DNA from: Aeromicrobium panaciterrae
GTDB taxonomy: Bacteria > Actinomycetota > Actinomycetes > Propionibacteriales > Nocardioidaceae
Direction of reading: 5' to 3'
DNA length: 64,000 nucleotides
Assembly (NCBI RefSeq): GCF_031457275.1
Contig: NZ_JAVDWH010000001.1
Coordinates: 2,480,001 to 2,544,000, forward strand
The position numbers and the translations under genes were made by a program. The notes under the pieces were generated by a model that was not told the DNA's origin, made no database searches, and saw only the letters and a list, made by a program, of their open reading frames with translations. Shown piece by piece: positions 16,145-30,198 of this stretch (position 1 is the first letter of the stretch; each line of letters starts with the position of its first letter).

Positions 16145-16988
16145 CTCGAAACTGACACGCAACAAGCGCGGACCCGTCATGTACGTCGTACGGGTCCTGG
16201 TCATTGTCTACCTGTTCCTGCTGGTGGCCTGGCCAGTGTCGTTGGTCGTCAGCAACACGTTCGAGCACGGCTTCGACGCACTCAACGCCATCTTCAGCGA
16301 CCCTGATCTCGTCTCCGCTCTCCAGCTCAGTGCGATCGCCGCAATCATTGCCACGGCAATAAACACTGTGTTCGGCGTCGGCGTCTCGCTCCTCCTCGTG
16401 CGTAACGAGTTCCCCGGCAAGCGCCTGTTCAGCGCCTTGCTCGACCTGCCGCTCTCGGTCTCGCCCATCGTGGTGGGCCTGGCCCTCGTGCTGGTCTACG
16501 GCGGAAGAGACGGCTGGTTTGGGCCGACTCTCGACAGTTGGGGTCTGCAAATCATCTTCTCGACGCCCGGCATCATTCTCGCCACGGCGTTCGTCGCTCT
16601 CCCCCTCGTCATCCGCGAGGTTGTGCCCGTGCTCGAAGAGATCGGCATCGAGCAGGATCAAGCAGCCCGCAGCTTGGGAGCTAACGCCTGGCAGACCTTC
16701 TGGCGAGTTACCTTGCCCGGCATCAAATGGGCCGTCATCTACGGAGTCGTTCTCACGTTGGCGCGTTCGCTCGGCGAGTTCGGCGCCGTCAAGGTCGTGT
16801 CGGGCAACGTGCTCGGCGAGACTCGTACCGCCACCCTCGCGGTCGAGGAGAAGTACCTCAACTTTGATCAAGAGGGCGCGTACGCCATCGCATTCCTGCT
16901 GGCCAGCGTCTCAGTGGTCAGCATCATCGTCGTCTACATTTTGCGCGCCCGCGGCCAGCGTCACGCATACCCGAAGGACTCAGCATGA
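16137..16988 (+). CDS. cysW: Sulfate ABC transporter permease CysW
   Basis: The second permease half, 283 residues from a GTG at 16137. This start is chosen because GAAGGA sits 9 nt upstream; an ATG at 16110 would give an N-terminal extension that merely reads through cysT. About six transmembrane segments are visible and the EAA loop is [20 protein letters not shown]. Also typical are [15 protein letters not shown] and [17 protein letters not shown]. It overlaps cysT by 8 nt and cysA by 4 nt (ATGA), which ties the stoichiometry of the three proteins by coupled translation. Confidence 0.94.
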   Translation: MADSKLTRNKRGPVMYVVRVLVIVYLFLLVAWPVSLVVSNTFEHGFDALNAIFSDPDLVSALQLSAIAAIIATAINTVFGVGVSLLLVRNEFPGKRLFSALLDLPLSVSPIVVGLALVLVYGGRDGWFGPTLDSWGLQIIFSTPGIILATAFVALPLVIREVVPVLEEIGIEQDQAARSLGANAWQTFWRVTLPGIKWAVIYGVVLTLARSLGEFGAVKVVSGNVLGETRTATLAVEEKYLNFDQEGAYAIAFLLASVSVVSIIVVYILRARGQRHAYPKDSA

Positions 16989-17950
16989 GCATTGTGGTTT
17001 CGAACGTGACGAAGCGCTTCGGCGACTTCGTTGCCCTCGACGACATCAACCTCACCATCCCCACGGGTGGCCTCACTGCACTGCTCGGACCGAGCGGTGG
17101 AGGCAAGACGACCCTCCTCCGCATCATCGCGGGACTCGAGGAAGCCGACACCGGCACGATCGAGATCGAAGGCACCAACGCGACGGCGCTGCCGGTCCAG
17201 AAGCGCAACGTCGGCTTCGTGTTCCAGCACTACGCGGCCTTCAAGCACATGACCGTCGCCAAGAACGTCGCGTTCGGCCTTGAGATCCGCAAGCGCCCCA
17301 AGGACGAGGTGAAGAAGCGCGTTCAGGAACTCCTTGAGCTCGTGCACCTCGAGCAGTGGTCGCAGCGCCTGCCGTCCCAGCTCTCCGGTGGTCAGCGTCA
17401 GCGCATGGCCCTCGCCCGCGCCCTGGCAATCGAGCCGACGGTGCTCCTGCTTGACGAGCCGTTCGGCGCCCTCGACGCCAAGGTCCGCAAGGAACTGCGC
17501 GACTGGCTACGTCGACTGCACGACGAGATGCACGTGACGACTGTGTTCGTGACCCACGATCAGGAGGAGGCCCTCGAGGTCGCTGACAGTCTGGTCATCA
17601 TCAACGAGGGGCGCATCGAGCAGATCGGCACGCCTGACGACCTGTACGACCGTCCCGCCAGCGACTTCGTCCTGTCATTCCTCGGGCCAGTCACGACATT
17701 GGGTGGCACGCTCGTACGTCCGCACGACATCGAGATCTCGCGCTACGAGCAGGCTGCCGCTGCGGTCGGAACCATCACCCGCTGGACTCGCGTTGGCTTC
17801 GAGATCCGCCTCGAGGTCACTCCCGAAGAGGGCGACAAGACGCCGATCCAGGTGGTTGTCACACGTTCCGAAGCGACCACTCTCGGCCTGCACGAAGGCG
17901 ACCGAGTGTGGCTACGCGTGAAGGTCGGCGCTGACCGAGTTGTGAGCTGA
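16985..17950 (+). CDS. cysA: Sulfate ABC transporter ATP-binding protein
   Basis: A 321-residue ATPase powering sulfate import. Walker A is [16 protein letters not shown], the Q-loop [13 protein letters not shown], the ABC signature [16 protein letters not shown], Walker [13 protein letters not shown] and the H-loop [16 protein letters not shown]. The remaining about 85 residues form the CysA-type C-terminal regulatory domain ([13 protein letters not shown] onward), slightly shorter than in E. coli. Its last 39 nt overlap the end of the convergent MFS gene. Confidence 0.95.
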   Translation: MSIVVSNVTKRFGDFVALDDINLTIPTGGLTALLGPSGGGKTTLLRIIAGLEEADTGTIEIEGTNATALPVQKRNVGFVFQHYAAFKHMTVAKNVAFGLEIRKRPKDEVKKRVQELLELVHLEQWSQRLPSQLSGGQRQRMALARALAIEPTVLLLDEPFGALDAKVRKELRDWLRRLHDEMHVTTVFVTHDQEEALEVADSLVIINEGRIEQIGTPDDLYDRPASDFVLSFLGPVTTLGGTLVRPHDIEISRYEQAAAAVGTITRWTRVGFEIRLEVTPEEGDKTPIQVVVTRSEATTLGLHEGDRVWLRVKVGADRVVS

Positions 17951-19126
17951 ACGTCGATCGGTCGCCAGGCCGATGGCGAAGACCGCGAGTCCCGCTGCGG
18001 CAAGACCAATACCGACGAGGCTGGTAGCGCGATAGCCGTGACCTGCGGAGATGACCACTCCGCCGAGCCAGGCGCCCAGCCCGTTGGCGATGTTGAGTGC
18101 CGAGTGATTGAGCGCCGCGCCCAGCATCTGCGCATCACCGGCGGCGTCCATCAGTCGCATCTGCAGGTTGATCGCGACGACCGAGCCAAGGCTGCCTACG
18201 AAGAAGACCAGTACGAGCGCGGGCACGGTGGCACCGGCCGCGAAGTAGAACGCGGCGAGCACCACGACCGTCGCAGCAAACCCACCCAGGACAGATCGTT
18301 CGATGTCCCAGTCGGCCAGTACGCCCGCAGCCCACGAACCGAACACCGACCCGACGCCGAAGACCAGCAGGAAGACATTGATCCACCCACGTGACAGATC
18401 GGTGACATCCGTGACGATCGGAGCGATGTAGCTGTACATCGCGAACAGACCACCGAATCCGACCAGCCCTGCCGCCACAGCAAACAAGACCTGCGGGCGC
18501 TTGAGTGCCGCGAGTTCGCCGCGGAGCGTCGCGTCGAGATTGGCCGGCGAGTGCGGCACGAAGGCGACGATCATCGCCGCAGCAAGCGCTGCGATCGCGA
18601 GGACGGCCCAGTAGGCGCTACGCCAGCCGAGCTGTTGACCAAGCAAGTTCGAGACTGGAACGCCAGCGACCAGGGCGACCGACAGGCCGAGCATCACGGA
18701 ACTGACAGCGCGACCGCGGTACTCCGGACGTACGAGCGACGCGGCCAGTAGCGAGGCGACGCCGAAATAGGCGCCATGCGGCAGCCCCGCGACGAAGCGG
18801 GCCGCCATCACGGGCAGGTAGCCACTCGATACAGCCGTCAAAGCGTTTCCGACACCGAGAGCCAGGATCAGCCCGATCGCCAGCTCCTTCTTGGGCAACC
18901 GAGCACCGAGCGACACGATCACCGGAGCGCCAATCACGACGCCGAAGGCGTACGCAGTGATCAGATGACCCGTCGTGGGGATCGACTCGTCGATACCTTC
19001 GGCGATGTCCGGAAGCAGTCCCATCGTCACGAACTCGGTCGTACCGATCGCAAATCCACCCAGTGCCAGCGCCAGTAGGGCCAATGAGAGGTGGCGGGTG
19101 CTGACGGGGATCTCGGGAGTACTCAC
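17912..19126 (-). CDS. MFS transporter, DHA1 (AraJ/Cmx-like) family
   Basis: A 404-residue transporter with about 12 transmembrane segments. The N-terminal pattern [20 protein letters not shown] is typical of the branch containing AraJ, chloramphenicol exporters and sugar-efflux proteins. Other conserved stretches are [20 protein letters not shown] and FMYSYIAP-like [19 protein letters not shown] at 19126 is used as start; a TTG at 19138 would add four residues, and neither has a clear ribosome binding site. The substrate is unknown. The 3' end overlaps cysA by 39 nt on the opposite strand, so transcripts of the two genes are complementary at their tails. Confidence 0.9.
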   Translation of the reverse strand: MSTPEIPVSTRHLSLALLALALGGFAIGTTEFVTMGLLPDIAEGIDESIPTTGHLITAYAFGVVIGAPVIVSLGARLPKKELAIGLILALGVGNALTAVSSGYLPVMAARFVAGLPHGAYFGVASLLAASLVRPEYRGRAVSSVMLGLSVALVAGVPVSNLLGQQLGWRSAYWAVLAIAALAAAMIVAFVPHSPANLDATLRGELAALKRPQVLFAVAAGLVGFGGLFAMYSYIAPIVTDVTDLSRGWINVFLLVFGVGSVFGSWAAGVLADWDIERSVLGGFAATVVVLAAFYFAAGATVPALVLVFFVGSLGSVVAINLQMRLMDAAGDAQMLGAALNHSALNIANGLGAWLGGVVISAGHGYRATSLVGIGLAAAGLAVFAIGLATDRRSAHNSVSADLHA

Positions 19127-19201
19127 ATGTTCATTCAAGCCGCTGGTCTCGGCGTGTTATTCCCCGCCTAGTTCTGTCTGAGCATCGTGCGAGGCTGAGC
19201 C

Positions 19202-20383
19202 GTGCGAACTTTCACCGCTGCCGAGCGCCGCGTACGTCTCGGCCAACGTCACGCACTCTCGCCGGCCCATCGGGCGGCCGATCCCGTTGGCGCTGCGCGC
19301 AGCGTCGTCGCCCTCCACGGCACCGATCCCGCCACGACGTTCCTTGCCGCCTTGGCCCGGATGAATGATGGTTCGATCGTCGACATCGAGAAGGCGCTGT
19401 ACGACGACCGGTCACTCGTACGAGTGCTCGCCATGAGGCGCACCGTCTTCGCTGTCCCTGTCGATTTCGTCGCTGCGTGCCATGCCGGAGCAGCCGACAC
19501 TGTCGCCCGCGATCAGCGGCGACTGCTCGAGAAGATGCTTTCTGAGGCAGAGGTCACGGACGACCCTTCCACCTGGCTCCGGGAGGTCGAGCGCGTTGCC
19601 GTCGCGGCAGTTGCCGCGGCGGGCGAGATCACCAGTGCCGAGCTCGGCAAGGTCGACGAGCGCCTCGCGACTCGTCTGGTCATCGCTCCCGGCACGAAGT
19701 ACGAGACATCTACGGCGGTTGCGAGTCGCATCCTCACGCTGATGTCGGCTGAGGGCGAGATCATCCGGGCCAAGCCACGTGGCACGTGGACCTCAACTCA
19801 GTTCCGCTGGAGCACTCTCGACAACTGGTCACCCGAGGCCGTGGCAGATCTGACTGTCGACGATGCCGCCGCCGAGCTTGCCCGACGCTGGCTCGCGTCT
19901 TACGGACCGGCAACCGAGGACGACCTCGCGTGGTGGGCTGGCTGGACCAAGGCGCGTACGCGTGCCGCGCTGGCTCGCTGTGAAGTCGTCGAGGTCGATC
20001 TCGACGGACAGGTTGGATACGTCCTTCCAGGCGACGAAGAGCGAGCCACTGATGACGAGCCATGGGTGGCACTGCTCCCGGCGCTCGATCCGACGGTCAT
20101 GGGCTGGAAGCACCGCGACTTCTACCTTGGTCCCCACCGTGAGCAGCTGTTCGACATCAACGGCAACGCCGGACCCACTGTCTGGTCCAACGGCGAGGTA
20201 GTCGGGGGCTGGGCCCAGCTCGATTCTGGCGAGGTCGTGGTCAACCTCATTGCCGACGTAGGCAAGGAAGCGACTCAGGCCGTCGACCTGGTCGCCTCCT
20301 CGCTCACGTCACTACTCGGGGACGTGCGCCTCAAAGCGCGCGCCCGAGGTTGGACCCCGTCGGAGAAGCAGCTACGCGCCTAG
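19202..20383 (+). CDS. AlkZ-like winged-helix DNA-binding protein (HTH_42 family)
   Basis: A 393-residue protein of the winged helix family that includes the DNA glycosylases AlkZ and YcaQ/AlkX, which remove alkylated or crosslinked bases. The fold is recognised from the N-terminal RRVRLGQRHALSP, the segment VALHGTDPATTFLAALARM, and the C-terminal ALLPALDPTVMGWKHRDFYL and NGEVVGGWAQLDSGEVVV. Characterised members carry a Q-x-Q or Q-x-D catalytic motif where this protein has LHGTDPAT, so glycosylase activity should not be assumed. The start is a GTG. It ends 3 nt from the convergent icd. Confidence 0.82.
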   Translation: MRTFTAAERRVRLGQRHALSPAHRAADPVGAARSVVALHGTDPATTFLAALARMNDGSIVDIEKALYDDRSLVRVLAMRRTVFAVPVDFVAACHAGAADTVARDQRRLLEKMLSEAEVTDDPSTWLREVERVAVAAVAAAGEITSAELGKVDERLATRLVIAPGTKYETSTAVASRILTLMSAEGEIIRAKPRGTWTSTQFRWSTLDNWSPEAVADLTVDDAAAELARRWLASYGPATEDDLAWWAGWTKARTRAALARCEVVEVDLDGQVGYVLPGDEERATDDEPWVALLPALDPTVMGWKHRDFYLGPHREQLFDINGNAGPTVWSNGEVVGGWAQLDSGEVVVNLIADVGKEATQAVDLVASSLTSLLGDVRLKARARGWTPSEKQLRA

Positions 20384-20386
20384 GCG

Positions 20387-22612
<2,226 letters not shown>

Positions 22613-22761
22613 AGGGCCAGCCTCCTCGGCGCAGAAAAATTCGTTTGACATCAAGATATCTCACGGATGTCGACACACCTGACGGAACCTTCTCGCAGAG
22701 CTTTCCAGTCCTAGACTCGAAATGGTCGCAGGGGGCGACCCCCTAGTGGAGGAGTCTCATC

Positions 22762-23490
22762 ATGGCTACAACCACCCCGATGTCATCTCGGCTCGCTGCA
22801 GAGGCGCTCGGCACGTTCGTCCTTGTGCTCGGCGGTGTCGGCAGCGCGATCATCGCCGGCAAGGCAATCGGCGCTCACGGCGTCGCACTTGCGTTTGGCC
22901 TCACGGTCCTGACCATGGCGTTCGCCGTCGGACCCATCTCAGGCGGCCACTTCAACCCAGCAGTCACGGTCGGCCTCGCAGCCGCGAAGCGATTCGAGTG
23001 GAGCAACGTCTTGCTCTACGTCGCTGCTCAAGTCGTCGGTGGAGTGCTGGGCGTCCTCGCGATCTGGGCGATCGCTTCGGGCAATGCCGACTTCGACCGC
23101 AAGTCGTCGTTCGCATCAGCGTCGAATGGATGGGGTGACGTGCTCAGCGGCTACTCGCTGCTGTCTGTGTTGACCACCGAAGTCATCTTCACGGCGTTGT
23201 TCGTGTTCATCATCCTCGCCGTGACATCCGGACGTACGCCTGACGGATTTGCACCCATCGCGATCGGCCTGGCGCTGACGCTCATTCACCTCGTGACGAT
23301 CCCGGTCGACAACACCTCGGTCAACCCGGCCCGCTCACTCGGTCCCGCCCTGTTGGCTGGCGGCGACAGCATCGAACAGCTGTGGGCGTTCATCGTGGCG
23401 CCGATTGTCGGCGGCATCGTCGGCGGCATCGTCTACACGCTGCTCACCGGCGGTGCGCGCTCTGGCGTCGAGATCGAAGGCAAGCGCTAG
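22762..23490 (+). CDS. aqpZ: Aquaporin Z
   Basis: A 242-residue MIP-family channel with six transmembrane segments and the two pore NPA boxes, GGHFNPAVTVGLAAAKRF (first half) and TSVNPARSLGPALL (second half). The arginine following the second NPA and the short loops suit a water-selective channel rather than a glycerol facilitator. The N-terminus SRLAAEALGTFVLVLGGVGS is typical of AqpZ. GGAGGA at 22748 is the ribosome binding site. Just before it a 5-bp hairpin GGGGG-CGA-CCCCC (22731-22743) would form in the leader. A bidirectional terminator follows. Confidence 0.95.
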   Translation: MATTTPMSSRLAAEALGTFVLVLGGVGSAIIAGKAIGAHGVALAFGLTVLTMAFAVGPISGGHFNPAVTVGLAAAKRFEWSNVLLYVAAQVVGGVLGVLAIWAIASGNADFDRKSSFASASNGWGDVLSGYSLLSVLTTEVIFTALFVFIILAVTSGRTPDGFAPIAIGLALTLIHLVTIPVDNTSVNPARSLGPALLAGGDSIEQLWAFIVAPIVGGIVGGIVYTLLTGGARSGVEIEGKR

Positions 23491-23501
23491 ACACCCGAAC
23501 G

Positions 23502-23538
23502 TACGAAAGGCCCGGTCATCGCGACCGGGCCTTTCGTA
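23502..23538. terminator. Bidirectional terminator between aqpZ and katG
   Basis: The arm TACGAAAGGCCCGGTC pairs perfectly with GACCGGGCCTTTCGTA around a 5-nt loop. It lies 12 nt after the aqpZ stop and 7 nt after the convergent katG stop, so it can serve both. Confidence 0.9.
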
Positions 23539-23544
23539 TGTGTC

Positions 23545-25797
<2,253 letters not shown>

Positions 25798-26235
25798 TCA
25801 AATGGATGTCTCAAGAGCTGCTGTGCACTCGGGGCAGGTGCCCCAGTAGGTGACCTCGGCTTCGTCGATCGTGAAGCCGTGGTCGTCAGATGCGGTCAAA
25901 CAGGGGGCGCTGCCGTGGGCGCAGTCGACGTCAGCGACGGCACCACACTGGCGGCAGACGACGTGGTGATGGTTATCGCCGACGCGCAGCTCGAACAGCG
26001 CGGGCGAACCAGCAGGCTCGATCCGCCGAGCGAGTCCGACATCGGTCAGGGCCCGCAACACGTCATAGATCGCTTGGGTCGACACTCCCCCAAGCTCGGT
26101 GCGTACGTCGGCGGCGATCCGATCGACCTCAGAGTGAGGAGCCAGCGCGAGTGCCGAGATCACTGCGACCCGAGGGCGAGTGACACGCATGCCGGCACCC
26201 CGCAACAACTCCACGGGGTCTTCGACGGTCTGCAT
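25798..26235 (-). CDS. furA: Fur-family regulator, FurA type
   Basis: A 145-residue regulator from the ATG at 26235. Farther upstream starts would add residues without family similarity; a GTG at 26241 with AAGG upstream is the only close alternative. The N-terminal winged helix includes LLRGAGMRVTRPRVAVI and VSTQAIYDVLRALTDVG. The metal-binding half has DNHHHVVCRQCGAVADVDC and a C-terminal TCPEC, giving the two CxxC zinc ligands. It precedes katG by 15 nt and so is expected to repress furA-katG and release on oxidation. The AT-richer stretch TCTAATCTTGAATCG about 30 bp upstream is a candidate operator. Confidence 0.93.
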   Translation of the reverse strand: MQTVEDPVELLRGAGMRVTRPRVAVISALALAPHSEVDRIAADVRTELGGVSTQAIYDVLRALTDVGLARRIEPAGSPALFELRVGDNHHHVVCRQCGAVADVDCAHGSAPCLTASDDHGFTIDEAEVTYWGTCPECTAALETSI

Positions 26236-26364
26236 GACCACATGCAAGCACCTTTTCTGGAACGATTCAAGATTAGACACGCACATTCGTCCGACCCGAG
26301 CACATTCCTGCAGTCGCAGTGGGTTAGTTTCGGATGAGTCCCCCATGCATCAAGGAGCACATTC

Positions 26365-27354
26365 GTGAGCACAACCCCCGTCAAGGTCGCCGTCACCGGA
26401 GCTGCCGGTCAGATCGGCTACAGCCTGCTGTTCCGCCTCGCGAGCGGTTCACTGCTCGGGCCCGACACCCCGATCCAGCTCCAGCTGCTCGAGATCACCC
26501 CGGCCCTCAAGGCGCTCGAGGGCGTCGTCATGGAACTCGATGACTGCGCGTTCCCGACTCTTGCTGGCGTCGAGATCGGCGACGACGCCGAGAAGATCTT
26601 CGACGGCGTCAACCTCGCCCTGCTCGTCGGCGCCCGTCCCCGCGGACCGGGCATGGAGCGCGGCGATCTGCTCGAAGCCAACGGCGCGATCTTCACGGCC
26701 CAGGGCAAGGCACTCAACAAGGTCGCGGCAAGCGACGTACGCATTGGTGTCACCGGCAACCCGGCCAACACCAACGCACTCATCGCAATGACCAACGCAC
26801 CTGACATCCCCAAGGAGCGTTTCAGCGCCCTGACTCGCCTCGACCACAACCGCGCCATCTCGCAGCTCGCTGCCAAGACCGGCGCCAGCGTGACCGACAT
26901 CAAGAAGATGACGATCTGGGGCAACCACTCGGCCACCCAGTACCCCGACATCTTCCACGCCGAGGTTGGCGGCAAGAACGCCGCCGAGACCGTCAACGAC
27001 CAGGCCTGGATTGAGAACGACTTCATCCCGACCGTCGCCAAGCGTGGTGCCGCAATCATCGAGGCACGCGGTTCGTCCTCGGCAGCTTCCGCTGCTTCGG
27101 CCACGATCGACGCAGCTCACGACTGGCTGTTCGGTACGCCCGAAGGCGACTGGGCGTCGATGGCGGTCGTGTCCGACGGTTCGTACGGCATTCCCGAGGG
27201 TCTGATCTACTCGTTCCCCGTCACGACCACGGGCGGCGACTGGTCGATCGTCCAGGGTCTGGAGATCGACGACTTCTCCCGCGCTCGTATGGACGCGACC
27301 GCCGCCGAGCTCATCGAAGAGCGCGACGCGGTCAAGGAGCTCGGCCTGATCTGA
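26365..27354 (+). CDS. mdh: Malate dehydrogenase
   Basis: A 329-residue NAD-dependent malate dehydrogenase (type 2, cytosolic-like), oxidising malate to oxaloacetate. The Rossmann motif is [19 protein letters not shown], the mobile loop with catalytic arginines is [16 protein letters not shown], and the catalytic Asp/His are in [14 protein letters not shown] and [14 protein letters not shown]. The GTG start at 26365 is fixed by AAGGAG 7 nt upstream. It diverges from furA-katG and is followed by a strong hairpin. It is monocistronic. Confidence 0.97.
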   Translation: MSTTPVKVAVTGAAGQIGYSLLFRLASGSLLGPDTPIQLQLLEITPALKALEGVVMELDDCAFPTLAGVEIGDDAEKIFDGVNLALLVGARPRGPGMERGDLLEANGAIFTAQGKALNKVAASDVRIGVTGNPANTNALIAMTNAPDIPKERFSALTRLDHNRAISQLAAKTGASVTDIKKMTIWGNHSATQYPDIFHAEVGGKNAAETVNDQAWIENDFIPTVAKRGAAIIEARGSSSAASAASATIDAAHDWLFGTPEGDWASMAVVSDGSYGIPEGLIYSFPVTTTGGDWSIVQGLEIDDFSRARMDATAAELIEERDAVKELGLI

Positions 27355-27373
27355 GGCTCGCAGACTTCGAACG

Positions 27374-27404
27374 CTGCCCCATCTCCGTCTCGGAGGTGGG
27401 GCAG
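27374..27404. terminator. Terminator between mdh and the folD-DUF3017 unit
   Basis: CTGCCCCATCTCC pairs with GGAGGTGGGGCAG (one G-U) around a short loop, 19 nt after mdh and 8 nt beyond the convergent DUF3017 stop. It can act in both directions. Confidence 0.85.
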
Positions 27405-27412
27405 TGTCATGT

Positions 27413-27688
27413 TCAGCCTGGCTGGTCGGGGATGACCAGCGCCAGCACGACGAGTGCGACGCCGAGCAAGGTCATCCAGAGCATGTCGAATGCCTTGCCG
27501 CGAACGCGCAGCATGCCTGTATGGCTCACCGGTACAACCGATCGCGCGATGGCTCCGACGATGAACGCTCCACCCACAACAGCGACGCCCGCCCTCCACG
27601 GTCCAGCTACGACCAACGCCAGTCCGCTCACGACAGCGAGAAGCTGCAGCAGATAGAACTGTGAACCGCGACTGCGCGGACCCTTCAC
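27413..27688 (-). CDS. DUF3017 small membrane protein
   Basis: A 91-residue membrane protein with three hydrophobic segments ([52 protein letters not shown]). The second contains the family wording [13 protein letters not shown], and [15 protein letters not shown] follows. DUF3017 proteins sit directly after folD across actinobacteria and are of unknown function. The ATG overlaps the folD stop by four bases, so the two are coupled. A link to folate-dependent metabolism rests on this context only. Confidence 0.9.
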   Translation of the reverse strand: MKGPRSRGSQFYLLQLLAVVSGLALVVAGPWRAGVAVVGGAFIVGAIARSVVPVSHTGMLRVRGKAFDMLWMTLLGVALVVLALVIPDQPG

Positions 27689-28536
27689 GGGTTGAGCCCC
27701 TCGGCCCTGTCGACGACATTGGACAGGAGCATTGCGCGAGTCATCGGACCGACTCCGCCTGGGTTGGGTGAGATCCAGCCCGCAATTTCGTACGCAGCCG
27801 GATCGACGTCACCGACGATGCCGTTCTCGTCCCGACTGACACCCACATCAAGCAGGGCGGCGCCGGGCTTGACCATGTCTGCGGAGATGATCCCCGGCAC
27901 GCCTGCGGCGGCGATCACGATGTCAGCACGTCGAACTTCCGCACCGAGGTCACTCGTACCCGTATGGCACAGGGTGACCGTGGCGTTCTCGCTGCGACGC
28001 GTCAGCAGCAGACCCATGGGCCGACCCACAGTGATGCCGCGTCCGACGACCACCACGTGCTTGCCGGCGATCGCCACGTCGTTGCGACGGAGAAGTTCAA
28101 TGATGCCGCGCGGAGTGCAGGGCAGCGGCGCTTCCTTGCCGAGCACGAGCCAGCCGAGGTTGGTCGGGTGCAGACCGTCAGCGTCCTTGGCCGGGTCGAT
28201 GCGTCCAATGACAGCGTTCTCGTCGAGGCCCTTGGGCAGCGGCAACTGCACGATGTAGCCCGTACATGCCGGATCGGCGTTGAGCTGGTCGACAGCCGCC
28301 TCGACATCGGCCTGTGTCGCCGACGCGGGAAGGTCGATGCGGATCGAGTTGATGCCGACCTCGGCGCAGTCCTTGTGCTTGCCCGCGACGTACCACTGGC
28401 TGCCCGGATCGTCGCCGACCAAGATCGTGCCGAGCCCGGGAACGACCCCCTTGGTCGCAAGCGCGCTCACGCGCTCGCGGAGCTCAGCCTTGATTGCGGT
28501 CGCAGCCGCCTTGCCGTCGAGGATCTGTGCCGTCAC
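27685..28536 (-). CDS. folD: Bifunctional methylenetetrahydrofolate dehydrogenase/cyclohydrolase
   Basis: A 283-residue enzyme interconverting 5,10-methylene-, methenyl- and 10-formyl-tetrahydrofolate with NADP. Seen are the catalytic lysine region [17 protein letters not shown], the folate-site motif [17 protein letters not shown], the segment [15 protein letters not shown], and the NADP loop [16 protein letters not shown]. The start is a GTG with no ribosome binding site; AAGACT ends 6 nt upstream, fitting a leaderless mRNA. The formyl-folate it makes feeds purN and purH nearby and is the substrate of purU. Confidence 0.96.
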   Translation of the reverse strand: MTAQILDGKAAATAIKAELRERVSALATKGVVPGLGTILVGDDPGSQWYVAGKHKDCAEVGINSIRIDLPASATQADVEAAVDQLNADPACTGYIVQLPLPKGLDENAVIGRIDPAKDADGLHPTNLGWLVLGKEAPLPCTPRGIIELLRRNDVAIAGKHVVVVGRGITVGRPMGLLLTRRSENATVTLCHTGTSDLGAEVRRADIVIAAAGVPGIISADMVKPGAALLDVGVSRDENGIVGDVDPAAYEIAGWISPNPGGVGPMTRAMLLSNVVDRAEGLNP

Positions 28537-28644
28537 GGCACGAGTCTTTCACGACGGCCGTCTCTGATCGTGACGGGTCGGGGACCGCCATGCCGCGGCA
28601 CATAGACTTCCCCCAGCACTCTCCCGCACTTCGAAGGATCGTTC

Positions 28645-29292
28645 ATGCCAACTCGCGCGCAGCTCTCGCAGGAGCGCAGCCGTCTGCGACGCGATGAGCT
28701 CCTCAACGCGGCGATCGAGCTGTTCGCAGAGGGCGGGTCACGTGCCATTACGCACCGCGCGGTCTCGTTGCGCGCCGGGCTGCCGTCGGCAACCACGACG
28801 TACTATTTCGAGTCGATTGACGAACTCATTCGCGAAGCGCTTGGGGCGCACATCGACCAGTGGACTGCCGACCTCGAAGCGCTGTCCAAGGTCGACATCG
28901 ACGTCGATGTCAGCCTGGACGACGCGGCCGGGTTCATCTCGATGGTCTTCGCCACCCGCGGGCCGGAAGTGGCCGCGCTGGAACTGTCGATTTTCCTTGC
29001 AGCATCCCGTCAGCCCGAGCTGCGTGACCAGGCGACTCGCGCCATGCAGGCATTCGAGTCCTTGGCGGGCTCCGTGCTCTCTCGCGTTGGCATCGATGCT
29101 CCAGGTGAGCTCGCCGGGGCAATCGTTGCGCTCATCGCCGGTACTGCATTGCGGCGTCAGTCCAACCTTTACACCGAAGAGGTCGAGGCTCGCCTTCTCA
29201 CGGCAGCGATCCGCAATCTGGTGGCAGCACACGCTCTCGGTCCGGAGGGCGTCGACCAAAAGCTCGCCGAGCTCCGCGAGAGCCAGCCTTGA
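28645..29292 (+). CDS. TetR-family transcriptional regulator
   Basis: A 215-residue regulator with an N-terminal HTH: RRDELLNAAIELFAEGGSRA, ITHRAVSLRAGLPSATTTYY and FESIDELIREAL, the standard three-helix TetR domain. The C-terminal domain (about residues 70-215) is all helical and would bind an unknown ligand. GAAGGA lies 6 nt before the ATG, and TAGACT at 28603-28608 is a good -10, so this gene has a leader. Its converging neighbour is an EamA transporter (7 nt away), a plausible but unproven target. Confidence 0.9.
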   Translation: MPTRAQLSQERSRLRRDELLNAAIELFAEGGSRAITHRAVSLRAGLPSATTTYYFESIDELIREALGAHIDQWTADLEALSKVDIDVDVSLDDAAGFISMVFATRGPEVAALELSIFLAASRQPELRDQATRAMQAFESLAGSVLSRVGIDAPGELAGAIVALIAGTALRRQSNLYTEEVEARLLTAAIRNLVAAHALGPEGVDQKLAELRESQP

Positions 29293-29299
29293 CCGTCCG

Positions 29300-30196
29300 C
29301 TAGACCGGTGGGGCTTCAGACGGTGCGGGGCGCTGGCTGAGTGCCAGCCAGACGACTGCAGCAAGCACGAGCGCGGCGCCGATCGCCTGGACGGTCGAGA
29401 GCGACTCCGAGAGCAACCAGGTCGCCAACCCAACGGTGACGACAGGCTCGAGCGTCGACAGGACTGACGTCGAGGTCGGACCAAGGAGACGCAGTCCGGC
29501 GAAGAACGCGAAGATCGCCATCACGGTGCACACCAGCGCAATGGCCGTCAACGACGACCAGCCTTTCGCAGACTCTGGGAACGAGGCTGGGCGACCTGCC
29601 CCGGCGAGGACCGCGACGATCACGCCCGAGACGAATGCGGCGGCAACGCAGACCACCGTCGAGACCGCGATCGCGTCCAGTCCACGGGTGACCACCGAGC
29701 CCACCGTGATGTAGATCGAATAGATGACTGCGGCGCCGATACCCAGCGCGATGCCGAGCGGTTTGCCCGTGCCTCCGCCGACGACGAGGAACGTGCCCGC
29801 GAGGGCCAGCGCCAGCGCCAGCGCCGTCACGAGCCCGATGCGTTCGTGCAGGAACACTGCGGCGAGGATCGCGACGAACGCTGGGAACAGGTAGAGCAGC
29901 AGCGCGACCAGGCTGGCCTGCGCATGCTCGAGCGCGAGGAAGTAGCAATAGGCCTGCCCGACGTAGCCGATCCCGCCCATGGCGGCGACCGGCAGGCAGT
30001 CTCGCAGCGAAGGGAGTGCAATACCCCGTACGCGCATGAATACGATGAGGATCAGCGCGGCAGCCGTGAAGCGTACGAAGATCAGCGCGGGCGTGCTCGT
30101 GCCGTCGTCCTGCGCCCAGACTCCGAAGATCGCCATCGATCCGAACGCGGCCGAGGACAACGCGACCAGCAGCGCCCCGACCATGCGTTCGGACAT
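29300..30196 (-). CDS. EamA/DMT-family transporter
   Basis: A 298-residue membrane protein with about ten hydrophobic segments in two EamA repeats. Repeat one begins LLVALSSAAFGSMAIFGVWA and includes the motif LLLYLFPAFVAILAAVFLHE; repeat two has TSTSVLSTLEPVVTVGLATW and LLSESLSTVQAIGA. Members export amino acids, nucleobases or other metabolites. It starts 2 nt after the purH stop on the same strand, so it is the last gene of a purN-purH-transporter run. Export of a purine-related compound is a guess from context. Confidence 0.9.
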   Translation of the reverse strand: MSERMVGALLVALSSAAFGSMAIFGVWAQDDGTSTPALIFVRFTAAALILIVFMRVRGIALPSLRDCLPVAAMGGIGYVGQAYCYFLALEHAQASLVALLLYLFPAFVAILAAVFLHERIGLVTALALALALAGTFLVVGGGTGKPLGIALGIGAAVIYSIYITVGSVVTRGLDAIAVSTVVCVAAAFVSGVIVAVLAGAGRPASFPESAKGWSSLTAIALVCTVMAIFAFFAGLRLLGPTSTSVLSTLEPVVTVGLATWLLSESLSTVQAIGAALVLAAVVWLALSQRPAPSEAPPV

Positions 30197-30198
30197 GG

